DNA of 64,000 nucleotides, from assembly GCF_031456835.1 (NCBI RefSeq), contig NZ_JAVDVK010000001.1:3100001-3164000 (forward strand). Reading direction: 5' to 3'. Below the pieces are notes generated by a model that had not been told where the DNA came from, ran no database searches, and was given only the letters and a program-made list of their open reading frames with translations. Below are positions 52,164 through 61,239 of the stretch, piece after piece. How positions within the stretch are numbered: position 1 is the stretch's first letter; every line of letters starts with the position of its first letter. Made by a program: the position numbers and the translations under genes. This stretch comes from Leifsonia shinshuensis. Lineage in GTDB: Bacteria > Actinomycetota > Actinomycetes > Actinomycetales > Microbacteriaceae.

Positions 52164-52988
52164 ATGTACACAATCGGGGAATTCGCGGCGATCGGGAGAA
52201 TCAGCGTGCGGATGCTGCGGCACTACGACGCGATCGGCCTGCTGCCACCGGCGCACGTCGACGAGAACAACGGGTACCGCTTCTATTCGGACGTGCAGCT
52301 TGCGAGCCTGCTCCTGATCGTCGAGCTGCGACAGCTCGGGAGCGGCCTGGACGCCATCGCCGCCGTGCTCGCCTCGACGGACCCGCGGCCCGCCCTGACG
52401 GCGGCGCTGCGGCAACGCCGGGCCGAGCTGGTGGCGGGAATCGCCCAGGACCGCGACCGGCTCGACCGGCTCGAGCGGCGCCTCGACATACTGGAAGGAA
52501 CACGAATCATGTCCACACTCGTCGAATACCGCCCCCTGGAGGCGGCCACCGTCTACGCTGTCAGCGGCACCGCGCCCGGGATGGGGCCGGAACTCGTGGG
52601 GCCGGTGGTCGGGCCGCTCATCGAATCGCTCGATCGGGCTCTGGAGGCGGCGGGGCGTCCGATCCTCGCGCCTTCCACGTTCTGGTACGAAGCCCGGGAC
52701 GACGAACGGCTCGAGGTGAACATCTCCTACCCTGCGGAGACACCTCCCCAGCCCGGCGAGGGCTACGACATCGTCGAGCTGCCTGCGGTGCCCCTGGCCG
52801 CGACGCTGATGCACCACGGCGACATGTCCGGCATCGGCGACTCGTGGATGGCGCTCATCGAGAGCCTCGTCGCCGACGGCTACCGCATCGTCGGCCCCAC
52901 CCGCGAGGTGTACGTACGGGCCACCGGCCACATCCCGGGCCCCGACTGGCTGACCGAACTCCAGGCGCCCGTCGAGCGGGCCTCCTGA
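52164..52988 (+). CDS. MerR-family transcriptional regulator with effector domain
   Basis: 274 residues from the ATG at 52164 (frame open from 52116; GTG 52152 possible). N-terminal MerR winged helix: YTIGEFAAIGRISVRMLRHY, LPPAHVDENNGYRFYSDVQL. Coiled dimer helix ~80-125 (LRQRRAELVAGIAQDRDRLD). C-terminal GyrI-like effector domain ~130-274 (EYRPLEAATVYAVSGTAPGM; GDMSGIGDSWMALIESLVAD; YVRATGHIPGPDWLTELQAP). Its own promoter has the 17-bp dyad, so it is autoregulated. Confidence 0.93.
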   Translation: MYTIGEFAAIGRISVRMLRHYDAIGLLPPAHVDENNGYRFYSDVQLASLLLIVELRQLGSGLDAIAAVLASTDPRPALTAALRQRRAELVAGIAQDRDRLDRLERRLDILEGTRIMSTLVEYRPLEAATVYAVSGTAPGMGPELVGPVVGPLIESLDRALEAAGRPILAPSTFWYEARDDERLEVNISYPAETPPQPGEGYDIVELPAVPLAATLMHHGDMSGIGDSWMALIESLVADGYRIVGPTREVYVRATGHIPGPDWLTELQAPVERAS

Positions 52989-52996
52989 ACAGAGCT

Positions 52997-53400
52997 TCAG
53001 GAGGGTGGACGGGATTCATCCGAGGGCGGTTGGGCATCGCCGTCGATGAGAGTGTCGCCGTGACGGTGGGCGACCCTCCACTGACCGTCCTCACGCCGGT
53101 ACACCTGCGTCGCCCGCAACGTGTAGGTGCGGGGTCGTCCGTCCACGGAGACGGAGGTGTGTTCAAGCGCCGCTGTGTAGGCCATGTCGCCGACCACATC
53201 GAAGGCGACCAGATCCATCGTCGACGATGTGCAGTCGGAGAAGCTCGCGGCGAGGTAGGCGAAGAGCTCGTCGATCTCCTCCTGACCCGTCGCGTTGCGC
53301 CAGGCGCCCAGAACGCTGACCGGCTCACGGCTCCTCTGCTCACCTGCCCGTGAGCAAGGGCTCGATGCATGCGATCGAGGCCGTGCCGGAAGGGATGTCG
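52997..53400 (-). pseudogene. NTF2/SnoaL-like protein, frameshifted
   Basis: The C-terminal half is intact: EPVSVLGAWRNATGQEEIDE, LFAYLAASFSDCTSS, MDLVAFDVVGDMAYTAALEH and TYTLRATQVYRREDGQWRVA to HRHGD. The N-terminal part FRHGLDRMHRALAHG is in a different frame upstream, with a likely short deletion plus frameshift around 53330-53360. Without it no start codon serves the C-terminal half. The family contains small polyketide-cyclase-like and limonene-epoxide-hydrolase-like proteins. Confidence 0.7.
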
Positions 53401-53491
53401 GGCTATCCCCGCCCCAACTCCCAGTGCTAGCTTCTCGACTGTTTGTGGGGGGAAGACGTGGCCGTATCGATGGAGATAAGGAGTCATGTCG

Positions 53492-54655
53492 ATGAGATCA
53501 CTTCACATCGCCATACGCGCGGGGATGCCCGCGCTGCTCGTCGCGGCGCTGGTCGCCGCCGGAGCCACCTCCGCTGAGGCCACCACCGTCACCGCCCCGA
53601 AGCCGCCGGCCGGGTCGGTGCAGGTGGTCGTCTCGGGGCTGGACAACCCACGTGGCCTGTCGTTCGGGACGGGCGGGCAGCTGTTCATCGCCGAAGCCGG
53701 GCACGGCGGGTCGTTGCCGTTGGGCGGCGGACCCGAAGGGGACCAGTACGCGGGCCTCACCGGCAAACTCGGGGTGTGGAAGAACGGCGTGCTGACGCAT
53801 CCCATCACCGGGTTCTTCTCGGCTGCCGACCAGTCCGGCGCAGCTGCCGAAGGCCTGGTGTCCGTCGACGCGCAGGGGAGGTGGGTGACCGGGCAGATCG
53901 CGCTGAACACCGCGCCGATCCCGCCGCTGCCGCCGGGCAACCCGATCGTGGACGCCGCGCGGGCGCAGCTCGGTCGCACGGTGGCGTTGGACCCGTCGTC
54001 AGGGACCTGGTCGTCGATCGCCTCCACGGGGGATGCCGACTACGCCTGGACCGCCGCGCACAAGGACCTGGTCCCGGACCAGTTCCCTGACGCCAACCCG
54101 AACTCGGTGATCACCGTCGGCAACACCCGCTACGTCGCGGACGCCGGCGCCAACATCCTCGCCAAGGTGGACAAGTACGGCGCCGTTTCGACGGTGGCGT
54201 TCATGCCCGCTCCGGCCGGGTCGGTCACGGACGGCGTGAGCACCTGCGTCGCCAAGGCTCCCGAAGGCTCGTTCTACGTGACGGAGCTGCTGGGCGGCAC
54301 GTACGCGCCGGGTGGCGCTCGCGTCTGGCAGGTCTGGCCGGACGGCACCGCACGCGTCAAGTGGACGGGCTTCAGCACCATCCAGGGCTGCGGCTTCGAC
54401 GGATCTGGCAACTTCTACGTCACGGAGTTCCAGATCAACGGACTGAACCCGAGCCCGACCGGCGACCCGACCGGGGCGCTCGTGAAGATCAGCCCGAGCG
54501 GGCAGCGCACCACCTACGGGGTCGGACAGCTGTTCTTCCCGTCGGGCTTCGCCTTCCGCGGCGGCAGCGCCTACGTGTCGAACTGGTCGATCATGCCGGC
54601 CACCGGGATGAACGGCCACAGCGGGCAGGTCGTCCGCATCAACGTGGGGGAGTGA
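53492..54655 (+). CDS. ScyD/ScyE-family secreted beta-propeller protein
   Basis: 387 residues from the ATG at 53492, which is 8 nt after AAGGAG; an ATG at 53486 is too close. Signal peptide (MPALLVAALVAAGATSAEAT). The mature part has SGLDNPRGLSFGTGGQLFIA, TGDADYAWTAAHKDLVPDQF, PNSVITVGNTRYVADAGANI and VGQLFFPSGFAFRGGSAYVS. This is the family named after cyanobacterial scytonemin cluster genes, common but uncharacterised in Actinobacteria. Probably extracellular. Confidence 0.88.
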   Translation: MRSLHIAIRAGMPALLVAALVAAGATSAEATTVTAPKPPAGSVQVVVSGLDNPRGLSFGTGGQLFIAEAGHGGSLPLGGGPEGDQYAGLTGKLGVWKNGVLTHPITGFFSAADQSGAAAEGLVSVDAQGRWVTGQIALNTAPIPPLPPGNPIVDAARAQLGRTVALDPSSGTWSSIASTGDADYAWTAAHKDLVPDQFPDANPNSVITVGNTRYVADAGANILAKVDKYGAVSTVAFMPAPAGSVTDGVSTCVAKAPEGSFYVTELLGGTYAPGGARVWQVWPDGTARVKWTGFSTIQGCGFDGSGNFYVTEFQINGLNPSPTGDPTGALVKISPSGQRTTYGVGQLFFPSGFAFRGGSAYVSNWSIMPATGMNGHSGQVVRINVGE

Positions 54656-54766
54656 GCGCGGAAGAGCATGTCGTCGGCCCGGGTGTCCATGTGGGCACCC
54701 GGGCCGCGACGTCGCGGGCGTAGTCTGAGACGACGGAGCCACCGTGGCGCCCATGAGGGAGCCACC

Positions 54767-55939
54767 ATGTCGGCCGATTCCCGTTCTTCCGTACCGTTGA
54801 CGCTCGGCGTCCTCGCCACCTCCGCGAAGCCGGACGAGCGGCGGCTGCCCCTGCATCCGGCACGCCTCGACCGCATCCCGGCCGAGCTACGTGAGCGCAT
54901 CGTGCTCGAGACCGGGTACGGCTCCCGGTTCGGCGCGACCGACGACGCGTTGCGTCCCTTGGTCGGACGCATCGCCTCCCGCGCCGACGTGATCGCGTCG
55001 AGCGATATCGTGCTGCTGCCCAAGCCGCAGCCCTCCGACCTGGACGACCTGCGCGACGGCCAGGTGCTCTGGGGGTGGCCGCACTGCGTGCAAGACACGC
55101 AGATCACGCAGCGGGCCATCGACAAGCGCCTGACGTTGATCGCCTTCGAGGCGATGAACCACTGGACGAGCAGCGGCAATTTCGCCCTGCACGTCTTCCA
55201 CGTCAACAACGAGCTCGCAGGGTACTGCTCGGTGGTCCATGCTCTCGGGCTGGTCGGCCGCACCGGCGACTACGGCCGGCGCCTCAACGCCGTCGTCATC
55301 GGATTCGGGGCGACCGCCCGCGGCGCGGTGACCGCGCTGAACGCCCACGGCATCCACGACGTGCAGGTCCTCACCAACCGGGAGGTCGCCGCGGTCGGCT
55401 CGCCCATCCACTCCGTCCGCATCGTGCAGTTCGACCACGATGACGACGCTCCGTTCCTCAGCCACGTCATCACCGACGCCGAGAGGGTGCCGCTCGCCCC
55501 GTTCCTCGCCCAGGCGGACATCGTCGTGAACTGCACCCTGCAGGATCCGAACGCGCCCCTCACCTACCTGACGGAGGACGATCTGGAGGCGTTCGCCCCC
55601 GGAAGCCTGATCGTCGACGTCTCCTGCGACGAGGGGATGGGGTTCAGCTGGGCGCGCTCGACCACCTTCGCCGACCCCATCTTCGAGGTCGGCGACCGTG
55701 TGCAGTACTACGCCGTCGACCACAGTCCGTCCTACCTCTGGGACTCGGCGACCTGGGAGATCGGAGAGGCGTTGACGCCGTTCCTGGAGGTCGTGATGGC
55801 CGGGCCCGACGCGTGGCAGGCCGACCCGACCATCCGTCGTGCGATCGAGATCCAGGACGGGCTCATCGTGAACCCGGCGATCCTCACCTTCCAGAACCGC
55901 GAGCCCCTGCCGCCGTACCGGGAGACCCTCCGCCGCTGA
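54767..55939 (+). CDS. N5-(carboxyethyl)ornithine synthase-like / alanine dehydrogenase family
   Basis: 390 residues from the ATG at 54767 with GAGGGAG upstream; longer in-frame sequence lacks coding character. N-terminal domain ERRLPLHPARLDRIPAELRE and the block DIVLLPKPQPSDLDDLRDGQ. NAD-binding domain VVIGFGATARGAVTALNAHG. C-terminal VDVSCDEGMGFSWARSTTF, VQYYAVDHSPSYLWDSATWE. Members reductively condense pyruvate with ornithine or lysine. Alanine dehydrogenase is the broader alternative. Confidence 0.78.
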   Translation: MSADSRSSVPLTLGVLATSAKPDERRLPLHPARLDRIPAELRERIVLETGYGSRFGATDDALRPLVGRIASRADVIASSDIVLLPKPQPSDLDDLRDGQVLWGWPHCVQDTQITQRAIDKRLTLIAFEAMNHWTSSGNFALHVFHVNNELAGYCSVVHALGLVGRTGDYGRRLNAVVIGFGATARGAVTALNAHGIHDVQVLTNREVAAVGSPIHSVRIVQFDHDDDAPFLSHVITDAERVPLAPFLAQADIVVNCTLQDPNAPLTYLTEDDLEAFAPGSLIVDVSCDEGMGFSWARSTTFADPIFEVGDRVQYYAVDHSPSYLWDSATWEIGEALTPFLEVVMAGPDAWQADPTIRRAIEIQDGLIVNPAILTFQNREPLPPYRETLRR

Positions 55940-55982
55940 CGGATGCGAGTCGTCAACTGGCTGGTGTTCTCGCACTAGTGGC

Positions 55983-57164
55983 TCACGGGTGGCCTGCTCG
56001 GCGGGGGAGCCTCGCGATCGCGATCGCGATCCTCCTGGCGTCGATTCCCAGCTGGCGGAGGTTGCCGGTCAGCGGATTCGAATACCCGAGGAAGAACAGG
56101 CCCGGGTGCGCGGGAAGCTGCGCGTCTGCGTTCACCAGCGGACGACCGTTCGGGGCGAGGACGCCGAGGTCGCCGACCAGCGGCTCGAGGCCGCGGCGGA
56201 ACCCGGTGGCGAGGACGACAGCCTCGGGGTGCAGCTCGGTGCCGTCGGAGAGCACCACGGCATCCGGGGTGAATCGCGAGACCGCCGGCACCACTGTCAC
56301 ACGGCCGGCTTTGAGCGCGCGCAGCAGGCCGACGTCGAGCGTCGGCGTCACGTCATCGCGGGCCTGCTGGGTGGCGATCCCGCGTGACGCTTTCGGGATG
56401 CCGTACGCGCGCAGGTCGCCCACGGCCACGCGTTGCAGCCCGCCCGCGAGCGCATCCTGCACCCTCAGCGGGAATGCCGCCATCGACAGGATGAGGGCCT
56501 GGCTGGGGATGCCGAGCACCGCGCGACGCACGATGTTCGGCGGGGTGCGGACCGCCAGCGACACCGTGACTCCCGCCTCGGCGAGGTCCGCCGCGATCTC
56601 CGCGCCGCTGTTGCCGGGTCCGACGACGAGCACGTCGCGGGCGCCGAGGGATCGCGGGTTACGGTACGCGCTCGAATGCAGCACCGTGCCGCGATAGGCG
56701 TCGAGTCCGGGCCAGTCGGAGACCTTGGGGCTGTGGTTGTAACCCGTCGCGATGACGACGGCGTCGGCCGCGATGGCGCCGCGCTCGTCTTCTCTGCTCC
56801 ACGCAACCCGCCAGTGGTCTCCGGCCCGCTCGACGAAGAGAGCGGTGACACCCAACCGGACGTCGAGCTCGTGCACGGCAGCGTACTGGGCGAGGTAGCG
56901 CAGAACGTCGTCGCGCGCGACCCAGCGACCGTAGTGGCGCGGGATGCGGAAGCCGGGCAGCCCGGAGAGCCGTCGCGACGTGTGCAGGTGCAGGCGGTCG
57001 TAGTGGCCGGCCCAGCTCGATCCCACCCGGTCGGCCTTGTCGATGACGACGGCCTCGATGCCCGCGCGTTTCAGCTCGGCGGCGGCGGAGAGCCCGGCGG
57101 GGCCGGCCCCGATGACCAGCGCCGGGATACGGGAAGGGAGAGCGGCGGCGCCCACGGGAGTCAC
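55983..57164 (-). CDS. Flavin-containing monooxygenase-like NAD(P)/FAD protein
   Basis: 393 residues from the GTG at 57164, GGAG 5 nt upstream; GTG 57191 overlaps the DUF389 3' end. FAD motif ALVIGAGPAGLSAAAELKRA. NADPH motif VLVVGPGNSGAEIAADLAEA. FMO-like blocks: WAGHYDRLHLHTSRRLSGLP, VVIATGYNHSPKVSDWPGLD and ELHPEAVVLATGFRRGLEPL. Such enzymes oxidise amines, sulphides or ketones, and many act in auxin or drug metabolism. It starts 1 nt after the DUF389 stop and is its operon partner. Confidence 0.88.
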   Translation of the reverse strand: MTPVGAAALPSRIPALVIGAGPAGLSAAAELKRAGIEAVVIDKADRVGSSWAGHYDRLHLHTSRRLSGLPGFRIPRHYGRWVARDDVLRYLAQYAAVHELDVRLGVTALFVERAGDHWRVAWSREDERGAIAADAVVIATGYNHSPKVSDWPGLDAYRGTVLHSSAYRNPRSLGARDVLVVGPGNSGAEIAADLAEAGVTVSLAVRTPPNIVRRAVLGIPSQALILSMAAFPLRVQDALAGGLQRVAVGDLRAYGIPKASRGIATQQARDDVTPTLDVGLLRALKAGRVTVVPAVSRFTPDAVVLSDGTELHPEAVVLATGFRRGLEPLVGDLGVLAPNGRPLVNADAQLPAHPGLFFLGYSNPLTGNLRQLGIDARRIAIAIARLPRRAGHP

Positions 57165-57165
57165 C

Positions 57166-58137
57166 CTAGCTCCGGATGCCGCGGCCCGCACCGCCCGTGC
57201 CGGCTTCCGGGGACCGAGCGGTACGCCGCCGCTGATTCACCCGCTGCACGACCAGGGTCGCCACCCCGCCGAGTGTGATCGCGGCGAGGTTGACGACCAG
57301 CTGGATGAGCGCACCGACGGCCTGCTCGGCGGCCCCGTACGCGAGGGCGACGGCGGCGTTCGCGGCGGCCGGGATCGTCGTCACCGAGATCAGCACCCCG
57401 ATGAGCGCACCCGACTTCGCCGTCGACAGTGAGAGCAGACCGGCGACGCCGGCGAGGAGGCCGACCACCCAGCTGAGCGCGTTCGGTCTCCAGATGAAAT
57501 CCGTCAGCGGCCGGGAGTGCAGCAGATCGGCCGGTGACATCAGGTGCAGCGCGGTGAGAAGCCAGGTGAACAGCATGGTGATCGCGATGGCGACGGCGAA
57601 CCCGACGGCGAGAGCGAGAACGGATTGCGCGATCATCCGGCCTCGCCACCGCACGAGCCCCACCGAGAGTGCGGCGAGCGGGCCGAAGTCCGGGCCGACG
57701 ACCATCGCGCCGACGATGAGGATCGGCTCGTCGAAGACCACGCCGATCGCGCCGATCATGGTGGCGACCGACATGAACGTGAGGAAGGTGGGGGAGAGGC
57801 TGGTCTCCTCGTGCGTGCGCTGCTCGATCTCCTGCCACACCACCGCGTCGGCGGCGTGGCCGGGGGCGGCTCGGCTTGCGCGCTTCGCCGCATCCGAGAT
57901 CTCGACGCCGATGTCGTCGACGGAGATCGAACCCTCGTGCTGCACACCGAGTTGCTGAAGCCGGTCGAGAAGGTCGCTCAAGCCTTCGCGGGCGACATCG
58001 CAGAGCACCAGGTCGCCGGCAGGCCGGGTGGCGGCCTTCGGGATGCGGACGATGCTGGTCGTCGCAACGCTGTCCTCGAGGGTGGTGAGCACCTGGTCGA
58101 CCAGGTCGGCGGGGGCGATGATTCGCAGATGCTGCAC
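57166..58137 (-). CDS. DUF389 membrane protein
   Basis: 323 residues from the GTG at 58137 (HLRIIAPADLVDQVLTTLED); earlier frame to 58329 is Arg/Pro-rich. A soluble N-terminal domain (residues ~1-110) is followed by about six hydrophobic segments: FLTFMSVATMIGAIGVVFDE, PILIVGAMVVGPDFGPLAAL, MIAQSVLALAVGFAVAIAIT, LSWVVGLLAGVAGLLSLS, ALIGVLISVTTIPAAANAAV and QLVVNLAAITLGGVATLVVQ. The GPDFGPLAALSVG motif is typical. Function unknown. Confidence 0.87.
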   Translation of the reverse strand: MQHLRIIAPADLVDQVLTTLEDSVATTSIVRIPKAATRPAGDLVLCDVAREGLSDLLDRLQQLGVQHEGSISVDDIGVEISDAAKRASRAAPGHAADAVVWQEIEQRTHEETSLSPTFLTFMSVATMIGAIGVVFDEPILIVGAMVVGPDFGPLAALSVGLVRWRGRMIAQSVLALAVGFAVAIAITMLFTWLLTALHLMSPADLLHSRPLTDFIWRPNALSWVVGLLAGVAGLLSLSTAKSGALIGVLISVTTIPAAANAAVALAYGAAEQAVGALIQLVVNLAAITLGGVATLVVQRVNQRRRTARSPEAGTGGAGRGIRS

Positions 58138-58258
58138 GTGGCCAGTGTCGCCGCAATCCAGCCGCGCGTCTCGCGATCGGGGGTGTGTCGGTGAAGGCCG
58201 CCGTTCAGGGGACGATGTTCGATCTCCGCCGGTACTACTCGGCGTATGACAGCGGCGC

Positions 58259-59107
58259 TCAGGACAGCGTCGGCGCCGGGGCGAACCGTTCGACCCCGGT
58301 GACCCGGAGCAGGTCGAGCTTGGCTGCATCGTCGGTGCCGGGCGCCGCGGTGTAGACGACGATGCGCAGGTCGCCGTCGGGCACGGTCAGGACGTCGCAG
58401 TCCACGGTGATCGCGCCCACGATCGTGTCCGTCATCGTCTTCCGGCTGGAGCGGTGCGCGGCCACGCGTGCTTCGCCCCAGCGGCGGTCGAAGTCGGGGG
58501 AGGCCGCCCGCAGCCGGGCGATAAGCCGGCCGAGGTCGGGGTCGGCGGCATAGCGGCCGTGGGCCTGACGGAGGTCGGCGACGAGGTCGGACGAGAACTC
58601 CTCGGCGTGCACGTCGTCGAACTCGACGCCCGGGTGGCCGTGGGTGAAGTGCCGCCACACCAGGTTGCGGTCGAGGCCCGTGACCTCGGACGGGTCCTTG
58701 AGCAGAGCCGCCCACAGGGGGTTCCAGACCAGGAAGTCCCAGGCGGCCGAGAACACGGCGAGGGGCACATCCCCGATCCGGTCCAGGATGCGCTGCACGC
58801 CCGGCGTGAGGTGCTTCGGCACGTTGCCTGCCGGCGACGACACCGCCCCGGCGACTCGGAACAGGTGGTCCCGCTCCTCGCCGGAGAGGCGGAGCGCCCG
58901 GGCCAGCGCGGTGAGGAGCTGAGGCGAAGGGTTCGTCGCGCGTCCCTGCTCCAGGCGGACGATGTAGTCGACGCTCACCCCGGCGAGCGCCGCGAGCTCT
59001 TCCCGGCGCAGGCCCGGGGTGCGTCTGCCGGGGCCTGCGGGCAGTCCGACTTCGACCGGGTCGACCCGGTCCCGCCAGGACCGCAGCACGACCGCGAACT
59101 CGCTCAT
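58259..59107 (-). CDS. MmyB-type HTH regulator
   Basis: 282 residues from the ATG at 59107. XRE helix-turn-helix at ~30-75 (RREELAALAGVSVDYIVRLE; QGRATNPSPQLLTALARALR). A long ligand domain follows (VFSAAWDFLVWNPLWAALLK; RHFTHGHPGVEFDDVHAEEF; DPDLGRLIARLRAASPDFDR), the MmyB fold thought to bind a fatty-acid-like ligand. It diverges from the SDR at 59209 and probably represses it; this pairing is common in Actinobacteria. Confidence 0.9.
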   Translation of the reverse strand: MSEFAVVLRSWRDRVDPVEVGLPAGPGRRTPGLRREELAALAGVSVDYIVRLEQGRATNPSPQLLTALARALRLSGEERDHLFRVAGAVSSPAGNVPKHLTPGVQRILDRIGDVPLAVFSAAWDFLVWNPLWAALLKDPSEVTGLDRNLVWRHFTHGHPGVEFDDVHAEEFSSDLVADLRQAHGRYAADPDLGRLIARLRAASPDFDRRWGEARVAAHRSSRKTMTDTIVGAITVDCDVLTVPDGDLRIVVYTAAPGTDDAAKLDLLRVTGVERFAPAPTLS

Positions 59108-59208
59108 GCGAACATCGTACGTCCGGGCGCCCGCGCCATCCTGGTACTGCCGGTACCCCCGACGAGCGGTGCCTGGGCATCCTCTCGGCGGGCGCGGAGG
59201 ATCGGAGC

Positions 59209-59892
59209 ATGACGACGACACTGATCACAGGATCCAACCGCGGCCTCGGCCTCGAAACCGCCCGCCGACTCATCGAGGCCGGGCACACCGTCTACGCCGG
59301 GATGCGCGACACCGATGGCGGGGAGGCGGCGCGATCGCTGGGCGCCATCCCCGTCGCCCTCGACGTGACCGACCAGGGCAGTGTGGATGCGGCGGTCGCC
59401 TCCCTGCCCGAGCTGGACGTGCTCGTCAACAACGCGGGCGTGCTCGGCCCGTCGCGTGGCGGGGCCGACGACCTGGACGCCGAGTCGATGCAGCAGACCC
59501 TCGACACGAATGTGGTCGGCCTCATCCGCGTCACTCAGGCGTGCCTGCCCCTGCTCCGCCGCTCGGCGGCGCCGGTCATCGTAAACGTCGCCTCGGGCGT
59601 GGGCTGGCCGCGATGGCTGTCCACGCCGGGGCACGACGAGTACCCCGTGCTGGGCATCCCCTACGCCGCGGCCAAAGCGGCGGTCATCGCGCTGACGGTG
59701 CAATACGCGAAGAGCCTGCCCGGGTTCCGCGTGAACGCCAGCGACCCGGGCTACACCGCCACAGAGTTCAACGGGTACAGCGGGCACCAGACCGTCCGGG
59801 AGGGGACGGATGCCACGGTGATGCTGGCCACGATCGGTCCGGACGGGCCGACCGGCGAGTTCCACAACCGGTCGGGGCGCATCGAGTACTGA
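59209..59892 (+). CDS. Short-chain dehydrogenase/reductase
   Basis: 227 residues. TGSNRGLGLETARRL cofactor motif, Asp-Thr after beta-2 (GMRDTDGGEA), NNAGVLGP, catalytic Ser in VNVASGVGWP and YAAAK (near residue 153), then ASDPGYTATEFNGYSGHQTV. It is divergently paired with the MmyB-type regulator across about 100 bp. The substrate is probably a small ketone or quinone. Confidence 0.92.
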   Translation: MTTTLITGSNRGLGLETARRLIEAGHTVYAGMRDTDGGEAARSLGAIPVALDVTDQGSVDAAVASLPELDVLVNNAGVLGPSRGGADDLDAESMQQTLDTNVVGLIRVTQACLPLLRRSAAPVIVNVASGVGWPRWLSTPGHDEYPVLGIPYAAAKAAVIALTVQYAKSLPGFRVNASDPGYTATEFNGYSGHQTVREGTDATVMLATIGPDGPTGEFHNRSGRIEY

Positions 59893-59988
59893 GCGCCGGT
59901 CAGGTCGGAACCGTTGGCCGGCGGCGGGGCCGCGGCGCAGAATAGGGCCACCCGGCTGCGGGGGCCGGGCGTCCATCCGGGAGGCGCA

Positions 59989-61239
59989 ATGTCCGAGAGC
60001 ACGCGAGACGACCTCGGTCACCGGATGCTGCGCATGACGGGGCGAGACCCCGGCGAGTCCCACCGCTCGGCGACACCGCTGGAGCTCCTGTTCGACCTGA
60101 CCTTCGTGATCGCGTTCGGTCAGGCGGGCGACCAGCTCGCGCACCTGCTCGCCGAGGGGCACGTGTGGCCGGGGATCGGCGCCTTCTCATTCGCGATGTT
60201 CGCGATCTGCTGGGCCTGGATCAACTTCTCCTGGTTCGCGTCGGCCTACGACACCGACGACTGGTTCTATCGCGTGACCACGATGGTGCAGATGGTCGGC
60301 GTGGTCGTGCTGGCGCTCGGGCTGCCCGAGCTGTTCGCGTCGGTCGACGCGGGGGAGGGGTTCGCGGTCGGTGTGCTCGTGGCGGGCTACGTCGTGATGC
60401 GCATCGCGCTGGTGGCCCAGTGGCTCCGGGCTGCCGCGCAGGACCCGCCCCGGCGCCGCGTCGCCCTCGTCTACGCGGCGTCGGTGACGACGGCCCAGGT
60501 CGGCTGGGTGCTGCTGGCGCTCGCGCGGCCGAGTTTCGAGACGGTGCTGCTGATCGCGCCGCTGCTGTACGTGATCGAGCTGGGCGGACCGGTCCTCGCC
60601 GAGGTGCGGCTCGGCGGGACGCCCTGGAACGCCGGCCACATCGCCGAACGCTACGGTCTGCTCACCATCATCGCGCTCGGCGAGGTGCTGTTCGGGACGG
60701 TCACGTCGGTCGCCGCGCTGGTCGAGAAGCAGGGGTGGAGCGTCCAGGCCGCCCTGGTCGCCCTGGCCGGTGTCGGGCTGACGTTCGGGCTCTGGTGGAC
60801 GTACTTCATCATCCCGTCGTCGGAGATCCTCCGCCGCCACCGCCGTCGGGCGGTGGCTTGGGGGTACAGCCACATCCTGCTCTTCGCCTCGATCGCAGCG
60901 ACCGGAGCCGGGCTGCATGTCGTCGCGTACGAGATCGAGGGGGTCGGCGAGCTCGGGGTGGCCGGCGCCGTGGCGAGCGCGGCGGTTCCGGTGCTCGTGT
61001 TCTCGGTGGTCCTGTTCCTGCTGTACACGTATCTCGTGCACGAAGGGGATCCGTTCCACCTCGGACTGTTCCTGGGCACCGTCGCTGCGCTCGTCGCGGC
61101 GGTGTGGCTGGCGGCGGCGGGCGCTCCGATCGGCGTGAGCCTCATCCTGATCGCCCTGTCGCCCGCGGTCGTCGTCGTCGGGTACGAGACGGTGGGGCAC
61201 CGGCACCAGGCGGCGGCGCTGGCGCGTCAGCTCGCGTGA
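59989..61239 (+). CDS. Low-temperature-requirement A (LtrA) membrane protein
   Basis: 416 residues from the ATG at 59989, GGGAGG upstream. The signature TPLELLFDLTFVIAFGQAGD is LtrA-specific. About twelve hydrophobic segments, including AIERYGLLTIIALGEVLFGT-like AERYGLLTIIALGEVLFGTV and LTFGLWWTYFIIPSSEILRR. LtrA proteins are linked to low-temperature growth in Listeria; biochemical role unknown. Its last 98 nt lie antisense to the end of the next minus-strand gene. Confidence 0.92.
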   Translation: MSESTRDDLGHRMLRMTGRDPGESHRSATPLELLFDLTFVIAFGQAGDQLAHLLAEGHVWPGIGAFSFAMFAICWAWINFSWFASAYDTDDWFYRVTTMVQMVGVVVLALGLPELFASVDAGEGFAVGVLVAGYVVMRIALVAQWLRAAAQDPPRRRVALVYAASVTTAQVGWVLLALARPSFETVLLIAPLLYVIELGGPVLAEVRLGGTPWNAGHIAERYGLLTIIALGEVLFGTVTSVAALVEKQGWSVQAALVALAGVGLTFGLWWTYFIIPSSEILRRHRRRAVAWGYSHILLFASIAATGAGLHVVAYEIEGVGELGVAGAVASAAVPVLVFSVVLFLLYTYLVHEGDPFHLGLFLGTVAALVAAVWLAAAGAPIGVSLILIALSPAVVVVGYETVGHRHQAAALARQLA

